Assembly (NCBI RefSeq): GCF_002847505.1
Contig: NZ_MXAV01000056.1
Span: forward strand, 39,621 to 103,620
Origin: Acidithiobacillus marinus
GTDB lineage: Bacteria > Pseudomonadota > Gammaproteobacteria > Acidithiobacillales > Acidithiobacillaceae
Reading direction: 5' to 3'
DNA length: 64,000 nucleotides
Of this stretch, positions 48,835 to 57,412 are shown one piece after another (position 1 is the stretch's first letter; each line of letters starts with the position of its first letter). The notes beneath the pieces were generated by a model. It saw nothing but the letters and a program-made list of their open reading frames with translations. It ran no database searches and was not told where the DNA came from. The translations under genes were made by a program, and so were the position numbers.

Positions 48835-50211
48835 ATGGAGTCGATAACCACCGATATTGTGATTCTTGCCGCCGGACAGGGTACCCGTATGCGCTCTGCG
48901 CAACCCAAGGTGTTGCATCCCCTGGGTGGCAAACCCCTGCTGGAGCATGTTCTGGAAACGGCGCAGAACTTGCAGCCACGCCAGTTGCATGTGGTCATCG
49001 GCAATGGCGCGGAGCTGGTGAAAAAACAGGGTTCTGATTGGTCCGTGCAGTGGTGGCATCAGCACAAGCAACAAGGGACGGGAGATGCGCTCAGGGCAGC
49101 ATTGCCGGGCCTGAATGGCGCAGACCGGGTGTTGGTCCTCTACGGAGATGTCCCGTTGCTGACTTCAGACACCTTGCAGGCCTTTCTGGCAGAAACGCCC
49201 AAAGACGCAGTAGGGCTTAGTACCGCGATGCTCGAACAACCCCAGGGTTACGGACGTATTGTCCGTAATGCGCAGGGCCAGGTGCTGGCCATCCGTGAGC
49301 AGAAAGACTGCAATGCGCAAGAACAGACTATTGCTGAGGTCAATCTGGGCATGATGGTATTGCCGGTGGCCCCCTTGCACGACTGGTTGGCAGACTTGTC
49401 TGCCAATAATGCCCAAGGTGAGTTTTACCTGACCGATGTGGTGGCCACTGCCCATGACCGTCAGCACTCCGTCTGGCCTTTTACCTTCCAGGATGCCAGT
49501 GAGGCACTGGGCGTCAATGATCCGATCCAGCTGGCGGCACTGGAAAGAATTTATCAGCGCCGTCAGGTCATGCAGTTGCAGCGGCAGGGGCTGCGTCTGG
49601 CAGATCCGGAGCGATTGGATATTCGTGGCTCCCTGCACTGTGGCCAGGATTGCTGGCTGGATCCCAATGTTCTTTGTATCGGCAAGGTACGCCTGGGGGA
49701 TCGGGTGCGTATCGGTATGGGCGTTGTTCTTCAGGATGTGGACATTGCCGATGATGTGGAAGTCCTGCCCTACAGCGTGCTCGAAGGCGCGCATATTGGT
49801 GCGGGGGCACGTATTGGGCCGTTCGCGAGGATTCGTCCCGGCAGTGATATTGGCGTCGCAGCGCATATCGGCAATTATGTCGAGGTCAAAGCATCGCGCA
49901 TTGGTGCTGGTTCCAAGGCCAATCACCTGACCTACATTGGTGATTCGGAAATCGGCACCGGGGTGAATGTGGGTGCGGGAACCATCACCTGTAATTATGA
50001 TGGGGTCAACAAACACAAGACCCTGATCGGCAATGATGTATTTGTGGGCTCGGCGACGCAGCTGGTCGCTCCGGTAAAGGTGGGGGATGGCGCCACCATT
50101 GGTGCGGGCAGTACCATCACCAAGGATGTGGCGGCCGGTGGTTTGACGCTAAGCCGCAGCCCCCAGCGTTCCGTTCCCGATTGGCAGCGCCCCAAGCGGC
50201 AACCTAAATAA
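48835..50211 (+). CDS. glmU: Bifunctional UDP-GlcNAc pyrophosphorylase/glucosamine-1-P acetyltransferase GlmU
   Basis: GlmU (458 aa) makes UDP-N-acetylglucosamine for peptidoglycan and LPS. The N-terminal uridylyltransferase has ILAAGQGTRMRSAQPKVLHPLGGKP, and the C-terminal acetyltransferase is a left-handed beta-helix of hexapeptide repeats (residues about 250-440). It ends with the acceptor region GAGSTITKDV. The start is set at 48835 with GAGGATAG upstream. It works directly after GlmS and GlmM; glmS is the next gene. Confidence 0.95.
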   Translation: MESITTDIVILAAGQGTRMRSAQPKVLHPLGGKPLLEHVLETAQNLQPRQLHVVIGNGAELVKKQGSDWSVQWWHQHKQQGTGDALRAALPGLNGADRVLVLYGDVPLLTSDTLQAFLAETPKDAVGLSTAMLEQPQGYGRIVRNAQGQVLAIREQKDCNAQEQTIAEVNLGMMVLPVAPLHDWLADLSANNAQGEFYLTDVVATAHDRQHSVWPFTFQDASEALGVNDPIQLAALERIYQRRQVMQLQRQGLRLADPERLDIRGSLHCGQDCWLDPNVLCIGKVRLGDRVRIGMGVVLQDVDIADDVEVLPYSVLEGAHIGAGARIGPFARIRPGSDIGVAAHIGNYVEVKASRIGAGSKANHLTYIGDSEIGTGVNVGAGTITCNYDGVNKHKTLIGNDVFVGSATQLVAPVKVGDGATIGAGSTITKDVAAGGLTLSRSPQRSVPDWQRPKRQPK

Positions 50212-50253
50212 AATCGAGACTTGTGGCTGTTCCTGTTTCAGGGGGGAAAAATT

Positions 50254-52101
50254 ATGTGCGGTATTGTCGGTGGTGTCAGTCAGACTGATCTGGTTCCCAT
50301 GATTCTGGAGGGATTGCGGCGCCTGGAATATCGCGGCTACGATTCGGCAGGCTTGGCCATGCTGCAGGCGCTGCCGGGACAGCTCCCTACTTTGGAACGG
50401 GTGCGCAGCGTTGGCCGGGTGGCGGAATTGACGGCAGCCGCAGAAGCGCGGGCCATTCAGGGTTTGCTGGGTATCGGTCACACTCGCTGGGCGACCCATG
50501 GCGGGGTGGCGGAATGTAATGCCCATCCCATGATTTCCCAGGAACACATTGCCGTGGTGCATAACGGTATTATCGAAAACTTCCATGCCTTGCGTCAGCG
50601 TCTGGAGCAGGCGGGTTATGTGTTCACCTCCGAAACCGATACGGAAGTCATCGCCCATCTGGTCCATTTCTACCGGCAGAGTGCCCCCGATTTGTTGACG
50701 GCCGTGCGTCAGACAGTGGCGGAATTGCAGGGTGCCTATGCGATTGCGGTTTTGTCCCGCACTGACCCGGAGCAGCTTTGTGTGGCGCGGATGGGTTGTC
50801 CCTTGTTGCTGGGCATTGCCGACGATGGGCATTATTTCGCCTCGGATGTGGCGGCCCTGCTGCCAGTGACCCGGCGTGTGCTGTATCTGGAAGATGGCGA
50901 TGTGGCCTTGTTGGAGCGGGATAGCCTCGTCATCACCGATCAGGCCGGACTACCGCAACACCGTGCTGAACATTGGAGTGAGCTCAGCGCGGCTGCAGTC
51001 GATCTGGGTCCATATCGGCATTTCATGCAGAAGGAAATCCACGAGCAGCCCCGTGCTCTGGCAGATACTCTGGAAGGAGCACTGAATAGCCAACTGAATC
51101 TGACGGATTTGTGGGGTACGCAGGCCCCAGAAATTTTCAAGGATGTGGACAGCGTGCTTTTTCTGGCATCAGGCACCAGCCATTATGCGACCCTGGTAGG
51201 CCGGCAATGGCTGGAAAGTATTGCAGGAATCCCGGCGCAGACAGAGTTGGGCCATGAGTATCGTTACCGGGATTCCATTCCCAACCCGCGCCAGCTCATT
51301 GTGACCCTGTCCCAGTCGGGGGAAACGCTGGATACTTTTGAGGCCCTGAAGCGCGCCAAGGAACTGGGTCATGAGTACACCCTGTCCATTTGCAACGTGG
51401 CCGAAAGTGCCATCCCCCGAGCCTCGGCCCTGCGTTTTCTGACCCGGGCCGGACCCGAAATCGGGGTGGCTTCTACCAAGGCCTTCACCACCCAACTGGC
51501 CGCCTTGTATTTATTGGCTATTTCACTCGCCAAGGCGCAGGGACGACTGGATGCCGACGCCCAGGCCGGACACCTGGACGCGCTCCGTCAACTTCCGGGT
51601 AGCGTCCAGCATGCCCTGAATCTGGAGCCGCAAATCCAGGGCTGGGCGGCGCGTTTCGCGGGCAAGGAGCATGCCCTTTTTCTGGGGCGTGGCCTGCATT
51701 ATCCCATCGCTCTGGAAGGCGCCCTCAAGCTCAAGGAAATCTCTTACATTCACGCTGAAGCCTACCCCGCCGGAGAGCTCAAGCATGGCCCACTGGCTCT
51801 GGTGGACAGCAACATGCCGGTGGTGGTCATTGCGCCCAACGACCGCCTGCTGGAAAAAGTTGCCGCGAACATGCAGGAAGTGCACGCCCGAGGCGGGGAG
51901 TTATACGTGTTCACCGACGCCGACAGCCATTTCAGCGCCAGCGAAGGCATCCATGTGCTGCGCCTGCCCCGCCATACCGGTCTGCTCTCCCCGGTGGTGC
52001 ATGTTATTCCGGTACAACTGCTGGCCTACCACGCTGCCCTGGTCAAAGGCACGGATGTGGATCGTCCTCGGAATTTAGCCAAAGCGGTGACGGTTGAATA
52101 A
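50254..52101 (+). CDS. glmS: Glutamine-fructose-6-phosphate aminotransferase GlmS
   Basis: GlmS (615 aa) makes glucosamine-6-phosphate from fructose-6-phosphate and glutamine. The start at 50254 places the nucleophile as Cys2 (MCGIVGG), needed by this Ntn hydrolase, with GGGGGG upstream. The amidotransferase domain has TRWATHGG. The two SIS isomerase domains include [18 protein letters not shown] and the C-terminal [15 protein letters not shown]. It follows glmU by 42 bp. No glmS ribozyme is seen upstream. Confidence 0.96.
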   Translation: MCGIVGGVSQTDLVPMILEGLRRLEYRGYDSAGLAMLQALPGQLPTLERVRSVGRVAELTAAAEARAIQGLLGIGHTRWATHGGVAECNAHPMISQEHIAVVHNGIIENFHALRQRLEQAGYVFTSETDTEVIAHLVHFYRQSAPDLLTAVRQTVAELQGAYAIAVLSRTDPEQLCVARMGCPLLLGIADDGHYFASDVAALLPVTRRVLYLEDGDVALLERDSLVITDQAGLPQHRAEHWSELSAAAVDLGPYRHFMQKEIHEQPRALADTLEGALNSQLNLTDLWGTQAPEIFKDVDSVLFLASGTSHYATLVGRQWLESIAGIPAQTELGHEYRYRDSIPNPRQLIVTLSQSGETLDTFEALKRAKELGHEYTLSICNVAESAIPRASALRFLTRAGPEIGVASTKAFTTQLAALYLLAISLAKAQGRLDADAQAGHLDALRQLPGSVQHALNLEPQIQGWAARFAGKEHALFLGRGLHYPIALEGALKLKEISYIHAEAYPAGELKHGPLALVDSNMPVVVIAPNDRLLEKVAANMQEVHARGGELYVFTDADSHFSASEGIHVLRLPRHTGLLSPVVHVIPVQLLAYHAALVKGTDVDRPRNLAKAVTVE

Positions 52102-52133
52102 GGATAAGCAAGGATTATCGTGAGTTGTTAACG

Positions 52134-52171
52134 GACAAAAAAGTATCATCCGCGACAAAATAGTTTCATCC
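52134..52171. repeat. Tandem 18-bp direct repeats
   Basis: GACAAAAAAGTATCATCC (52134-52151) and GACAAAATAGTTTCATCC (52154-52171) match at 16 of 18 positions with a 20-bp period. Repeated subterminal units of this kind occur at the ends of some insertion sequences (for example IS21-type), where they bind transposase. No intact transposase is present. Confidence 0.6.
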
Positions 52172-52340
52172 TGAGTTTTCGGCTCTGAAGTAAGTTGATC
52201 TGGCACTGGTCTGCGGCCCCGTTTCAGTGGCAAAGCTTGTGCCGTTACATCTGAGCGTGGTGGAGCATCCCTAGATGATGATGTCTCTATCCACTGGATG
52301 AAGTCCTCACGGGTTGGTAATCCTGCCTGTTTCCTCTCCA

Positions 52341-52363
52341 GGGCATCGTCGACCTCGATGCCC
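52341..52363. repeat. Inverted repeat upstream of dinB
   Basis: GGGCATCG and CGATGCCC form a perfect 8-bp stem with a 7-nt loop containing TCGAC. No T-run follows on either strand. It may be part of the eroded element or a regulatory hairpin. Confidence 0.4.
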
Positions 52364-52434
52364 CTTCCGGTCGGACTTTGATACACTATCTGGCATGGAA
52401 AAGACCGCTTTTGGTCGAGTCTGCTGACAGCGTC

Positions 52435-53532
52435 ATGGCCGATCTGCGCAAGATCATCCATGTAGACTTGGATGCATTCTTTGCTGCCGTGGAGCAGCGC
52501 GACTATCCCGAACTTCGAGGCAAACCCGTCATCGTCGGTGGCGATCCTGCGGGGCGGGGGGTCGTGGCGACCTGCAGTTATGAAGCCCGCCACTATGGTA
52601 TCCACTCGGCCATGACCGCAGCCCGTGCCCGCTCGCTCTGCCCCCAGGCCATTTTTCTGCGGCCCCGCATGGAGGCTTACCGGGACAGTTCCCGTCAGAT
52701 CATGACCATCCTGCACCGGTATACCTCCCTTATAGAACCCCTGTCGCTGGACGAAGCGTTTCTGGATGTCACGGCGGCCACCGCCAATGGCATTCTGGCC
52801 GTCCAGATTGCCCGGGAGATCAGGGCCTCGGTACGCCAGGAAACGGGCCTGACCATTTCGGCGGGTGTGTCTTACAACAAATTGCTGGCCAAGCTGGCGT
52901 CCGATTGGCGCAAGCCGGACGGGCTCTTTGTGATTCCCCCCGAAAAGGGTCTGGCCTTTCTGTCTCCGCTTTCCGTGGGCAAACTCCATGGGGTTGGGCC
53001 GGCCACCGTGAAAAAACTCTCCGCCATGGGGATCCATACGGTGTTGGACCTACGCAATACCCCACGGGAAACCTTGATTGCCCAATTCGGCAAGGCCGGT
53101 GCCTGGTTTGCCGAGATTGCCCGGGGCAGGGACCATCGCCCGGTGCAACCGAGTCGAGCCAGGAAATCGGTGGGCGTCGAACGGACATTTCCTCAGAATC
53201 TGGAAGACCGACACCGCATGTTGAGCATTTTGCAGGAAATGGCGGGACAGGTTTCGGCCCATCTGCAGGCGCAGGGGTTGGCCGGGCGGACGGTAGGCAT
53301 CAAGGTCCGTTTTGCTGATTTTACAACGGTCACCCGCGCATATAGCTACTCACAGTCAATCTGGCGCCCGGAGACCATCCATGCCTGCTTACCCGGGTTG
53401 CTGGACAAAGCTCTGTCCTCTGGATCCCCTCCTTCCATCCGTTTGCTGGGAGTGACCGTGAGCAGCTTGAATAAGGGGGAGGAATCACTCAGCAATGCGG
53501 GGCAGATGAACTTGCTGGCCTCTGAGGCTTAG
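52435..53532 (+). CDS. dinB: DNA polymerase IV (Y-family)
   Basis: DinB (365 aa) is an error-prone translesion polymerase. The catalytic residues are visible: D11 in HVDLDAFFAAVE and D106/E107 in LSLDEAFLDV. The thumb helix-hairpin-helix region (LSVGKLHGVGPATVKKL) and the little-finger domain to the C-terminus follow. The start at 52435 gives the normal N-terminus; an in-frame ATG at 52378 is less likely. No LexA-type operator was recognised upstream. The C-terminus lacks an obvious beta-clamp motif. Confidence 0.93.
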   Translation: MADLRKIIHVDLDAFFAAVEQRDYPELRGKPVIVGGDPAGRGVVATCSYEARHYGIHSAMTAARARSLCPQAIFLRPRMEAYRDSSRQIMTILHRYTSLIEPLSLDEAFLDVTAATANGILAVQIAREIRASVRQETGLTISAGVSYNKLLAKLASDWRKPDGLFVIPPEKGLAFLSPLSVGKLHGVGPATVKKLSAMGIHTVLDLRNTPRETLIAQFGKAGAWFAEIARGRDHRPVQPSRARKSVGVERTFPQNLEDRHRMLSILQEMAGQVSAHLQAQGLAGRTVGIKVRFADFTTVTRAYSYSQSIWRPETIHACLPGLLDKALSSGSPPSIRLLGVTVSSLNKGEESLSNAGQMNLLASEA

Positions 53533-53726
53533 GCAGATTCTTGGCGCATGCTTATCCGAAATCTGACCGGTCGAAAAGTCACGTGGACTGCATCTTGTGT
53601 CGCGTTTTTTAGGTAGATGACGTTGCAGCAGGATTCTACGTAGAACTCAAGTCCAGTCATGGCCATTGATCTTCTGGTTTTTGTCTGGTGGGTTCGCAGC
53701 GGATTTTGTGTTAGGTTTTTCACTCA

Positions 53727-53751
53727 TCTTCAGGGCGGGGTGAAATTCCCC
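53727..53751 (+). promoter_or_regulatory. Truncated FMN riboswitch (5' part only)
   Basis: The sequence from TCTTCAGGGCGGGG through GTGAAATTCCCC is the highly conserved 5' part of the FMN (RFN) riboswitch, including the P2 hairpin. The following conserved element expected after it, ACCGGCGGTA, and the rest of the aptamer are missing. Sequence passes directly into the 3' part of a ribB-like reading frame, so this is a non-functional deletion scar. Confidence 0.75.
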
Positions 53752-53877
53752 ATGAACCCCGATGGCAGCATGGCGCGTGGCGCGGATATCGCGCGTTTTG
53801 CCGCCCTGCACGACTTGCCAGTCATTACCATGGAGGATGTGCTGGGCATGGTAAATCGGCAATGCACAAGGAATTGA
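53752..53877 (+). pseudogene. ribB: ribB 3' fragment (DHBP synthase)
   Basis: Forty-one residues starting MNPDGSMARGADIARFAAL and continuing HDLPVITMEDVL match the C-terminal part of 3,4-dihydroxy-2-butanone-4-phosphate synthase, a riboflavin pathway enzyme of about 210 residues. The N-terminal four fifths, with the active site, are absent. The fragment is joined directly to an FMN riboswitch piece, the element that normally controls ribB. A functional copy must exist elsewhere. The 219 bp between dinB and this pair hold nothing else recognisable. Confidence 0.8.
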
Positions 53878-53886
53878 GGACAAGGC

Positions 53887-54282
53887 ATGCATATCGACCG
53901 ACTGGATCATCTGGTGCTGACGGTACAGGATATATCTGTCAGCACTGCCTTTTATTCACAGGTATTGGGCATGCAGGAAATCACCTTTGCTGAGGGCCGC
54001 AAGGCCCTGGTTTTCGGACAGCAAAAAATCAACCTGCACCCCGCAGCGCGGCCCATCGCACCCCATGCCGCCCATCCTGTTTGCGGATCGGCGGATTTGT
54101 GCTTTATCGTTACGGATGAGATTCAGGAAGTGCTCGTTCATCTGCAAAACTGCGGGGTAGCCCTCGAAGCGGGACCCGTGTCCCGCACCGGAGCTACAGG
54201 GCCAATCACTTCCGTCTACTTCCGAGATCCCGACGGGAATCTTCTGGAGGTATCTACCTATGATTCCCAGGAAATGCCATGA
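53887..54282 (+). CDS. VOC-family (glyoxalase/dioxygenase-like) protein
   Basis: A 131-residue vicinal-oxygen-chelate protein. It starts HIDRLDHLVLTVQDISVSTAFYSQVLGM, with the first metal-ligand histidine in LDHLV, and ends with SVYFRDPDGNLLEVSTY carrying the terminal glutamate. It resembles GLOD5-like glyoxalase-domain proteins. Substrate is unknown; detoxification is plausible. It overlaps the SDR gene by 4 bp (ATGA), so the two are likely co-translated. Confidence 0.85.
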   Translation: MHIDRLDHLVLTVQDISVSTAFYSQVLGMQEITFAEGRKALVFGQQKINLHPAARPIAPHAAHPVCGSADLCFIVTDEIQEVLVHLQNCGVALEAGPVSRTGATGPITSVYFRDPDGNLLEVSTYDSQEMP

Positions 54283-55022
54283 CCGATAACGCCCGCGTCG
54301 CACTGGTGACTGGTGCCACCTCCGGCATTGGTCTGGCCATTGCGCAACGATTGACGCAGGTCGGCTATCGGGTGGCCCTGCATTCCCGCGCTTCCGCTGC
54401 GGCCGGTCTGCAAGCAGCAGCCACTCTGTCTGGCGCCCGGTATTTTCAGGCCGATCTGCTGGATGAAGCAGCGCGGCAAGTGCTCATCGACGAGGTGATC
54501 GCCCACTACGGTCGGTTGGATGTGCTGGTCAACAATGCGGGGGCGTCCAGCGTCATTCCTCATCAGGATCTTCGGGCAGCGACGCCAGAGATCTGGCATC
54601 GCTTCTACGAGCTCCATGTAGTCGCACCCTGGCAGCTCATTGCCCTGAGTGAACCCTATCTGCGCGCGGCCTCAAGTGCAGAAAAACCGGCGTCGGTGCT
54701 GAATATCAGCTCCCATGCCGGGGTCCGCCCCAAAGGGGCTTCCATACCTTACGCGGCCAGCAAGGCCGCATTGATTCATGTCACCCGGTTGCTGGCCAAA
54801 AGCCTGGGTCCCGCTATCCGCGTCAATGCCATTGCTCCGGGCCTGGTAGATACGCCGTTGACGGAGGACTGGGTCGAGATTCGTCAGCAGTGGGTGCGTG
54901 AAGCGCCCATGAGCCGCAGCGCCAGCCCGCAGGATATTGCCGATGTTGCGCTGATGCTGACCGAGTCGACTTATCTGACCGGAGAGGTAATCATGGTGGA
55001 TGGTGGGATGAACTTGCTATGA
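54279..55022 (+). CDS. Short-chain dehydrogenase/reductase
   Basis: A 247-residue SDR. The cofactor motif is TGATSGIG (residues 11-18), the NNAGA motif follows at about 84-88, and the catalytic Ser, Tyr and Lys lie in NISSHAG and IPYAASKAAL. The C-terminal motif reads GEVIMVDGGMN. It probably uses NADP(H), and the substrate is unknown. A 36-bp part of its 3' coding region recurs, diverged, at the end of the tacT gene. Confidence 0.88.
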   Translation: MTDNARVALVTGATSGIGLAIAQRLTQVGYRVALHSRASAAAGLQAAATLSGARYFQADLLDEAARQVLIDEVIAHYGRLDVLVNNAGASSVIPHQDLRAATPEIWHRFYELHVVAPWQLIALSEPYLRAASSAEKPASVLNISSHAGVRPKGASIPYAASKAALIHVTRLLAKSLGPAIRVNAIAPGLVDTPLTEDWVEIRQQWVREAPMSRSASPQDIADVALMLTESTYLTGEVIMVDGGMNLL

Positions 55023-55038
55023 GTCGGGAGTGCAATCA

Positions 55039-55643
55039 ATGCAAATATCTATCGGCTTTCTGGTATTCCCTGGATTACAATTACTGGATCTGGCGGGACC
55101 TTATGAGATTTTTCCGCCTTGCCGGATTGCAAGGTCCATCTATTCTGGAAAACCCGCGAGCCGGTGGCCTGTTCTGCGGGGCTGCGTCTGGAGCCAACGG
55201 CTACTCTCGCGGACGGGCCGCAGGTAGATGTGCTGTGCATACCCGGTGGAGCGGGCATCAACGCCCTGCTTCTGGATCAGGAGGTACAAACCTGGGTGCA
55301 GCGCCAGGCAGCATCGGCGCAGTTTGTTTCCTCTGTCTGCACAGGCGCCTTGCTGCTCGGCACAGCAGGGTTACTCACGGGACGGCGCGCGACGACGCAT
55401 TGGCGTTATCATGATCTCCTCCCCGAATTGGGCGCCATACCCGTCAAGGAGCGCGTGGTTCGGGACGAGAATCTGATCACCGGCGGCGGGGTTACTGCCG
55501 GGATAGATTTTGGCCTCACGCTGGTTGCCGCACTGCGCGGCCAAGCTGCAGCAGAAGAAATTCAGCTTGCCCTGGCCTTCTGGCGGAACGCGGAAGCTAT
55601 GTGCAGCAAGCGGCTCGTTTCAAGAAAACTACGGACGACGTGA
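55039..55643 (+). pseudogene. Frameshifted DJ-1/PfpI-family gene
   Basis: The N-terminal 25 residues (MQISIGFLVFPGLQLLDLAGPYEIF) are in one frame and the rest (LPDCKVHLFWK onward, including the nucleophile region SSVCTGALLLG) in another. Reading through requires one extra T in the T5 run at 55109-55113. This looks like a one-base deletion in a homopolymer, or a sequencing error. The 3' end is also abnormal: after EEIQLAL the family sequence stops and a chorismate mutase fragment begins in another frame. Intact relatives include isonitrile hydratase-like and ThiJ/PfpI proteins. Confidence 0.8.
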
Positions 55644-55813
55644 AGGCGCCTCAGCGCGTCGAGCAAGTCATTGCCAAAGTCATGTCGCTATCGCGAGAAT
55701 TAGGTGCAAACCCGTCCGTTACAGAACAGGTTTACCGTGCAATGATTTCGGGTTTTATTAATGAGGAATTGGCCGAACACGCAGCAATCAGCCACGCTAA
55801 TGCCAAGCCCTAA
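55577..55813 (+). pseudogene. Chorismate mutase (AroQ-type) 3' fragment
   Basis: Residues LLAERGSYVQQAARFKK, then DVKAPQRVEQVI and on to VYRAMISGFINEELAEH match the C-terminal three quarters of a small AroQ-class chorismate mutase/PchB-like protein. The first helix, with the LRAEIDRID-type segment, is missing, replaced by the end of the DJ-1-like frame. A GTG at 55601 could start a short peptide, but it would lack active-site residues of helix 1. Confidence 0.75.
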
Positions 55814-56020
55814 CGAATAAGGGGAGATCGTTCGAAGCCACGATCCGAATCGTTTTGTTGGATGAGTCTGGTTCTGAGCATTGAGCGACAGATCACCCGC
55901 GAGACACCAGGGTAATAGTATTATCAGTAAACGCCAGCAAATATTGTTGCCTACATGCTCCTCCGGGTGGAAGTAGTTATGGATGCGGCCAGAATCATGG
56001 CGCCAAAATGGCGACTACAC

Positions 56021-56026
56021 TATAAT
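56021..56026 (+). promoter_or_regulatory. Candidate -10 element for tacAT
   Basis: A perfect TATAAT lies 27 bp before the antitoxin start. The surrounding ATGGCGCCAAAATGGCG contains two related GGCG copies that could form an operator for autoregulation. The rest of the 55814-56052 gap shows nothing I can name. Confidence 0.45.
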
Positions 56027-56052
56027 AATGCTTTCAGTCGCTGGGAGGCTTT

Positions 56053-56367
56053 GTGGTGAATACAGCCGTTACCAAGCAGGATCGCATTGGCGCGAGAGTG
56101 CCGCATGATGTTTACGAAACGCTGTGCCGTGCCGCCCAACTGAGCGGTGCGACGGTCAATCAGTTTTTGGTGCAAGCCGCGCTCAAAGAGGCGCAACAGG
56201 TCATTGAGCGCGAGGAAGTGATCCGCTTGAGCCCGCGTGACTGGCAGTGGCTCCTGGAGTTGATGGAAAAACCATTCAAACCCAATGCCCGATTGCTGGC
56301 CGCCATGGAACACTACCAAAAAGTCAAAAATGCGGATGAAGATAACACCTTTCGCTGGGAGCCTTGA
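56053..56367 (+). CDS. DUF1778 antitoxin (TacA-like)
   Basis: A 104-residue DUF1778 protein with an N-terminal ribbon-helix-helix (IGARVPHDVYETLCRAAQLSGATVNQFLVQAAL) that binds DNA. A C-terminal tail (residues 60-100) is expected to wrap the toxin. In TacAT modules the antitoxin neutralises a GNAT toxin and represses its own promoter. The start is GTG at 56053 or the adjacent GTG at 56056, with GGAGG upstream. It overlaps the toxin gene by 32 bp. Confidence 0.87.
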   Translation: MVNTAVTKQDRIGARVPHDVYETLCRAAQLSGATVNQFLVQAALKEAQQVIEREEVIRLSPRDWQWLLELMEKPFKPNARLLAAMEHYQKVKNADEDNTFRWEP

Positions 56368-56824
56368 TCGGCAGATCTTCGATTGTGGACGTGAGTCACT
56401 GAACGTTTGGTTACAACAGGTCGCACGTCAGCATCAGGAAAAGGGATTGTCGAGAACCTTTGTTGCCATCCACGGGAGCGAACCGACCCGGATTTGCGGG
56501 TACTACGCATTGACCTTGGCCGAACTCGATAATCGACATCTGCCCGAACCCTGGCGAAAGCAGCTACCGCGCCGGATTCCCGGTGTTCGGCTGGGTCGGT
56601 TGGCTGTAGATCGACAATACCAGGGAAAAGGGCTGGGCGATTTGTTATTGGTTGATGCCATGACGCGAGCGCAACGCATCCATGCCGATGCCGGAGGGGT
56701 CGGGTTGTTTGTCGATGCACTGGATGAGGAGGCGGCTGGGTACTATCGACATTTCGGTTTCGAGGCCGCACCCGGCAATCCACTGCTGCTGTTTCTGCCG
56801 ATTATGGGATTCTCAATGCTCTGA
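56336..56824 (+). CDS. GNAT-family toxin (TacT-like)
   Basis: A 162-residue acetyltransferase toxin of the type that acetylates the amino group of aminoacyl-tRNA and stops translation. It has the acetyl-CoA loop RLGRLAVDRQYQGKGLGDLL and the C-terminal YYRHFGFEA motif with the conserved tyrosine. The partner antitoxin precedes it. Its last codons overlap a 36-bp fragment resembling the SDR gene 1.9 kb upstream, marking a recombination junction at its 3' end. Confidence 0.87.
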   Translation: MKITPFAGSLDRQIFDCGRESLNVWLQQVARQHQEKGLSRTFVAIHGSEPTRICGYYALTLAELDNRHLPEPWRKQLPRRIPGVRLGRLAVDRQYQGKGLGDLLLVDAMTRAQRIHADAGGVGLFVDALDEEAAGYYRHFGFEAAPGNPLLLFLPIMGFSML

Positions 56825-56856
56825 TGCTGACCGAATCGTCTTACCTGACCGGAGAG
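56821..56856. repeat. 36-bp copy of the SDR gene 3' region
   Basis: The 36 bp beginning CTGATGCTGACCGA match 54951-54986 in the SDR gene at 33 of 36 positions, and would encode LMLTESSYLTGE. Sequence on both sides is unrelated. It is a remnant of another SDR gene or of a duplication. Confidence 0.8.
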
Positions 56857-56923
56857 AAGCTATTGGCCTAATCAAAAAGGGGTTTTCCAAGGCCATGATG
56901 CGCCCCCAAGCGAGGAGTACATA

Positions 56924-57367
56924 TTGGAAAGCGGAAAATTACCTGCCGACGTGCTGATCCGGTTACTGGAGCAACAGGACCTGCCCATCATTCTGCCATT
57001 GGTACAGCTACTCAATCCTACCGTGTCACCAGCACAGCTTGCGCAAAGACTTCAGGAGATGATGGGGCAAGGTTATGAATGCGCCGCTGCTTTTATGGCA
57101 GATAACTGTGTGGGTGTGGCGGGCATTTGGCTGGGAACACGATTTTGGTGTGGCCGCTATCTTGATGTGGATAATGTGGTCGTGGACCCTGCGTATCGGG
57201 ACCATGGTATCGGACAACAGCTGATGAACTGGGTGGAAAATTACGCCCGCCAGCAGCGCTGTGAAATTATGGTGCTGGATGCCTACGTCACCAATCAGGC
57301 GGCGCGCCGGTTTTATGAACGAAATGCTTACCAGATTGTGGGGCATCACTTTGTAAAAAAATTGTAA
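56924..57367 (+). CDS. GNAT-family N-acetyltransferase
   Basis: A 147-residue GNAT protein with the acetyl-CoA-binding segment VVVDPAYRDHGIGQQLMNWVENYA at about residues 86-108 and the late AARRFYERNAYQ motif. The substrate is unknown. The start is a TTG with a strong GAGGAG 8 bp upstream; a later ATG would remove the N-terminal strand. It is unrelated in sequence detail to the TacT-like protein next door. Confidence 0.82.
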   Translation: MESGKLPADVLIRLLEQQDLPIILPLVQLLNPTVSPAQLAQRLQEMMGQGYECAAAFMADNCVGVAGIWLGTRFWCGRYLDVDNVVVDPAYRDHGIGQQLMNWVENYARQQRCEIMVLDAYVTNQAARRFYERNAYQIVGHHFVKKL

Positions 57368-57412
57368 TTCTGAGCGTTAGAGAATCTGGAATGGGCATAT
57401 ATGGATCATGTG

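Larger units (their letters stand above)
52102..52434. other. Intergenic stretch with IS-like remnants
   Basis: The 333 bp between glmS and dinB contain two near-identical 18-bp repeats and a perfect 8-bp inverted repeat, annotated separately. On the minus strand a continuous open frame crosses it, ending near 52110 with residues such as ERKQAGLPTREDFIQWIE; this might be the 3' end of a decayed transposase gene, but I cannot assign a family. No promoter for dinB stands out. Confidence 0.4.
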
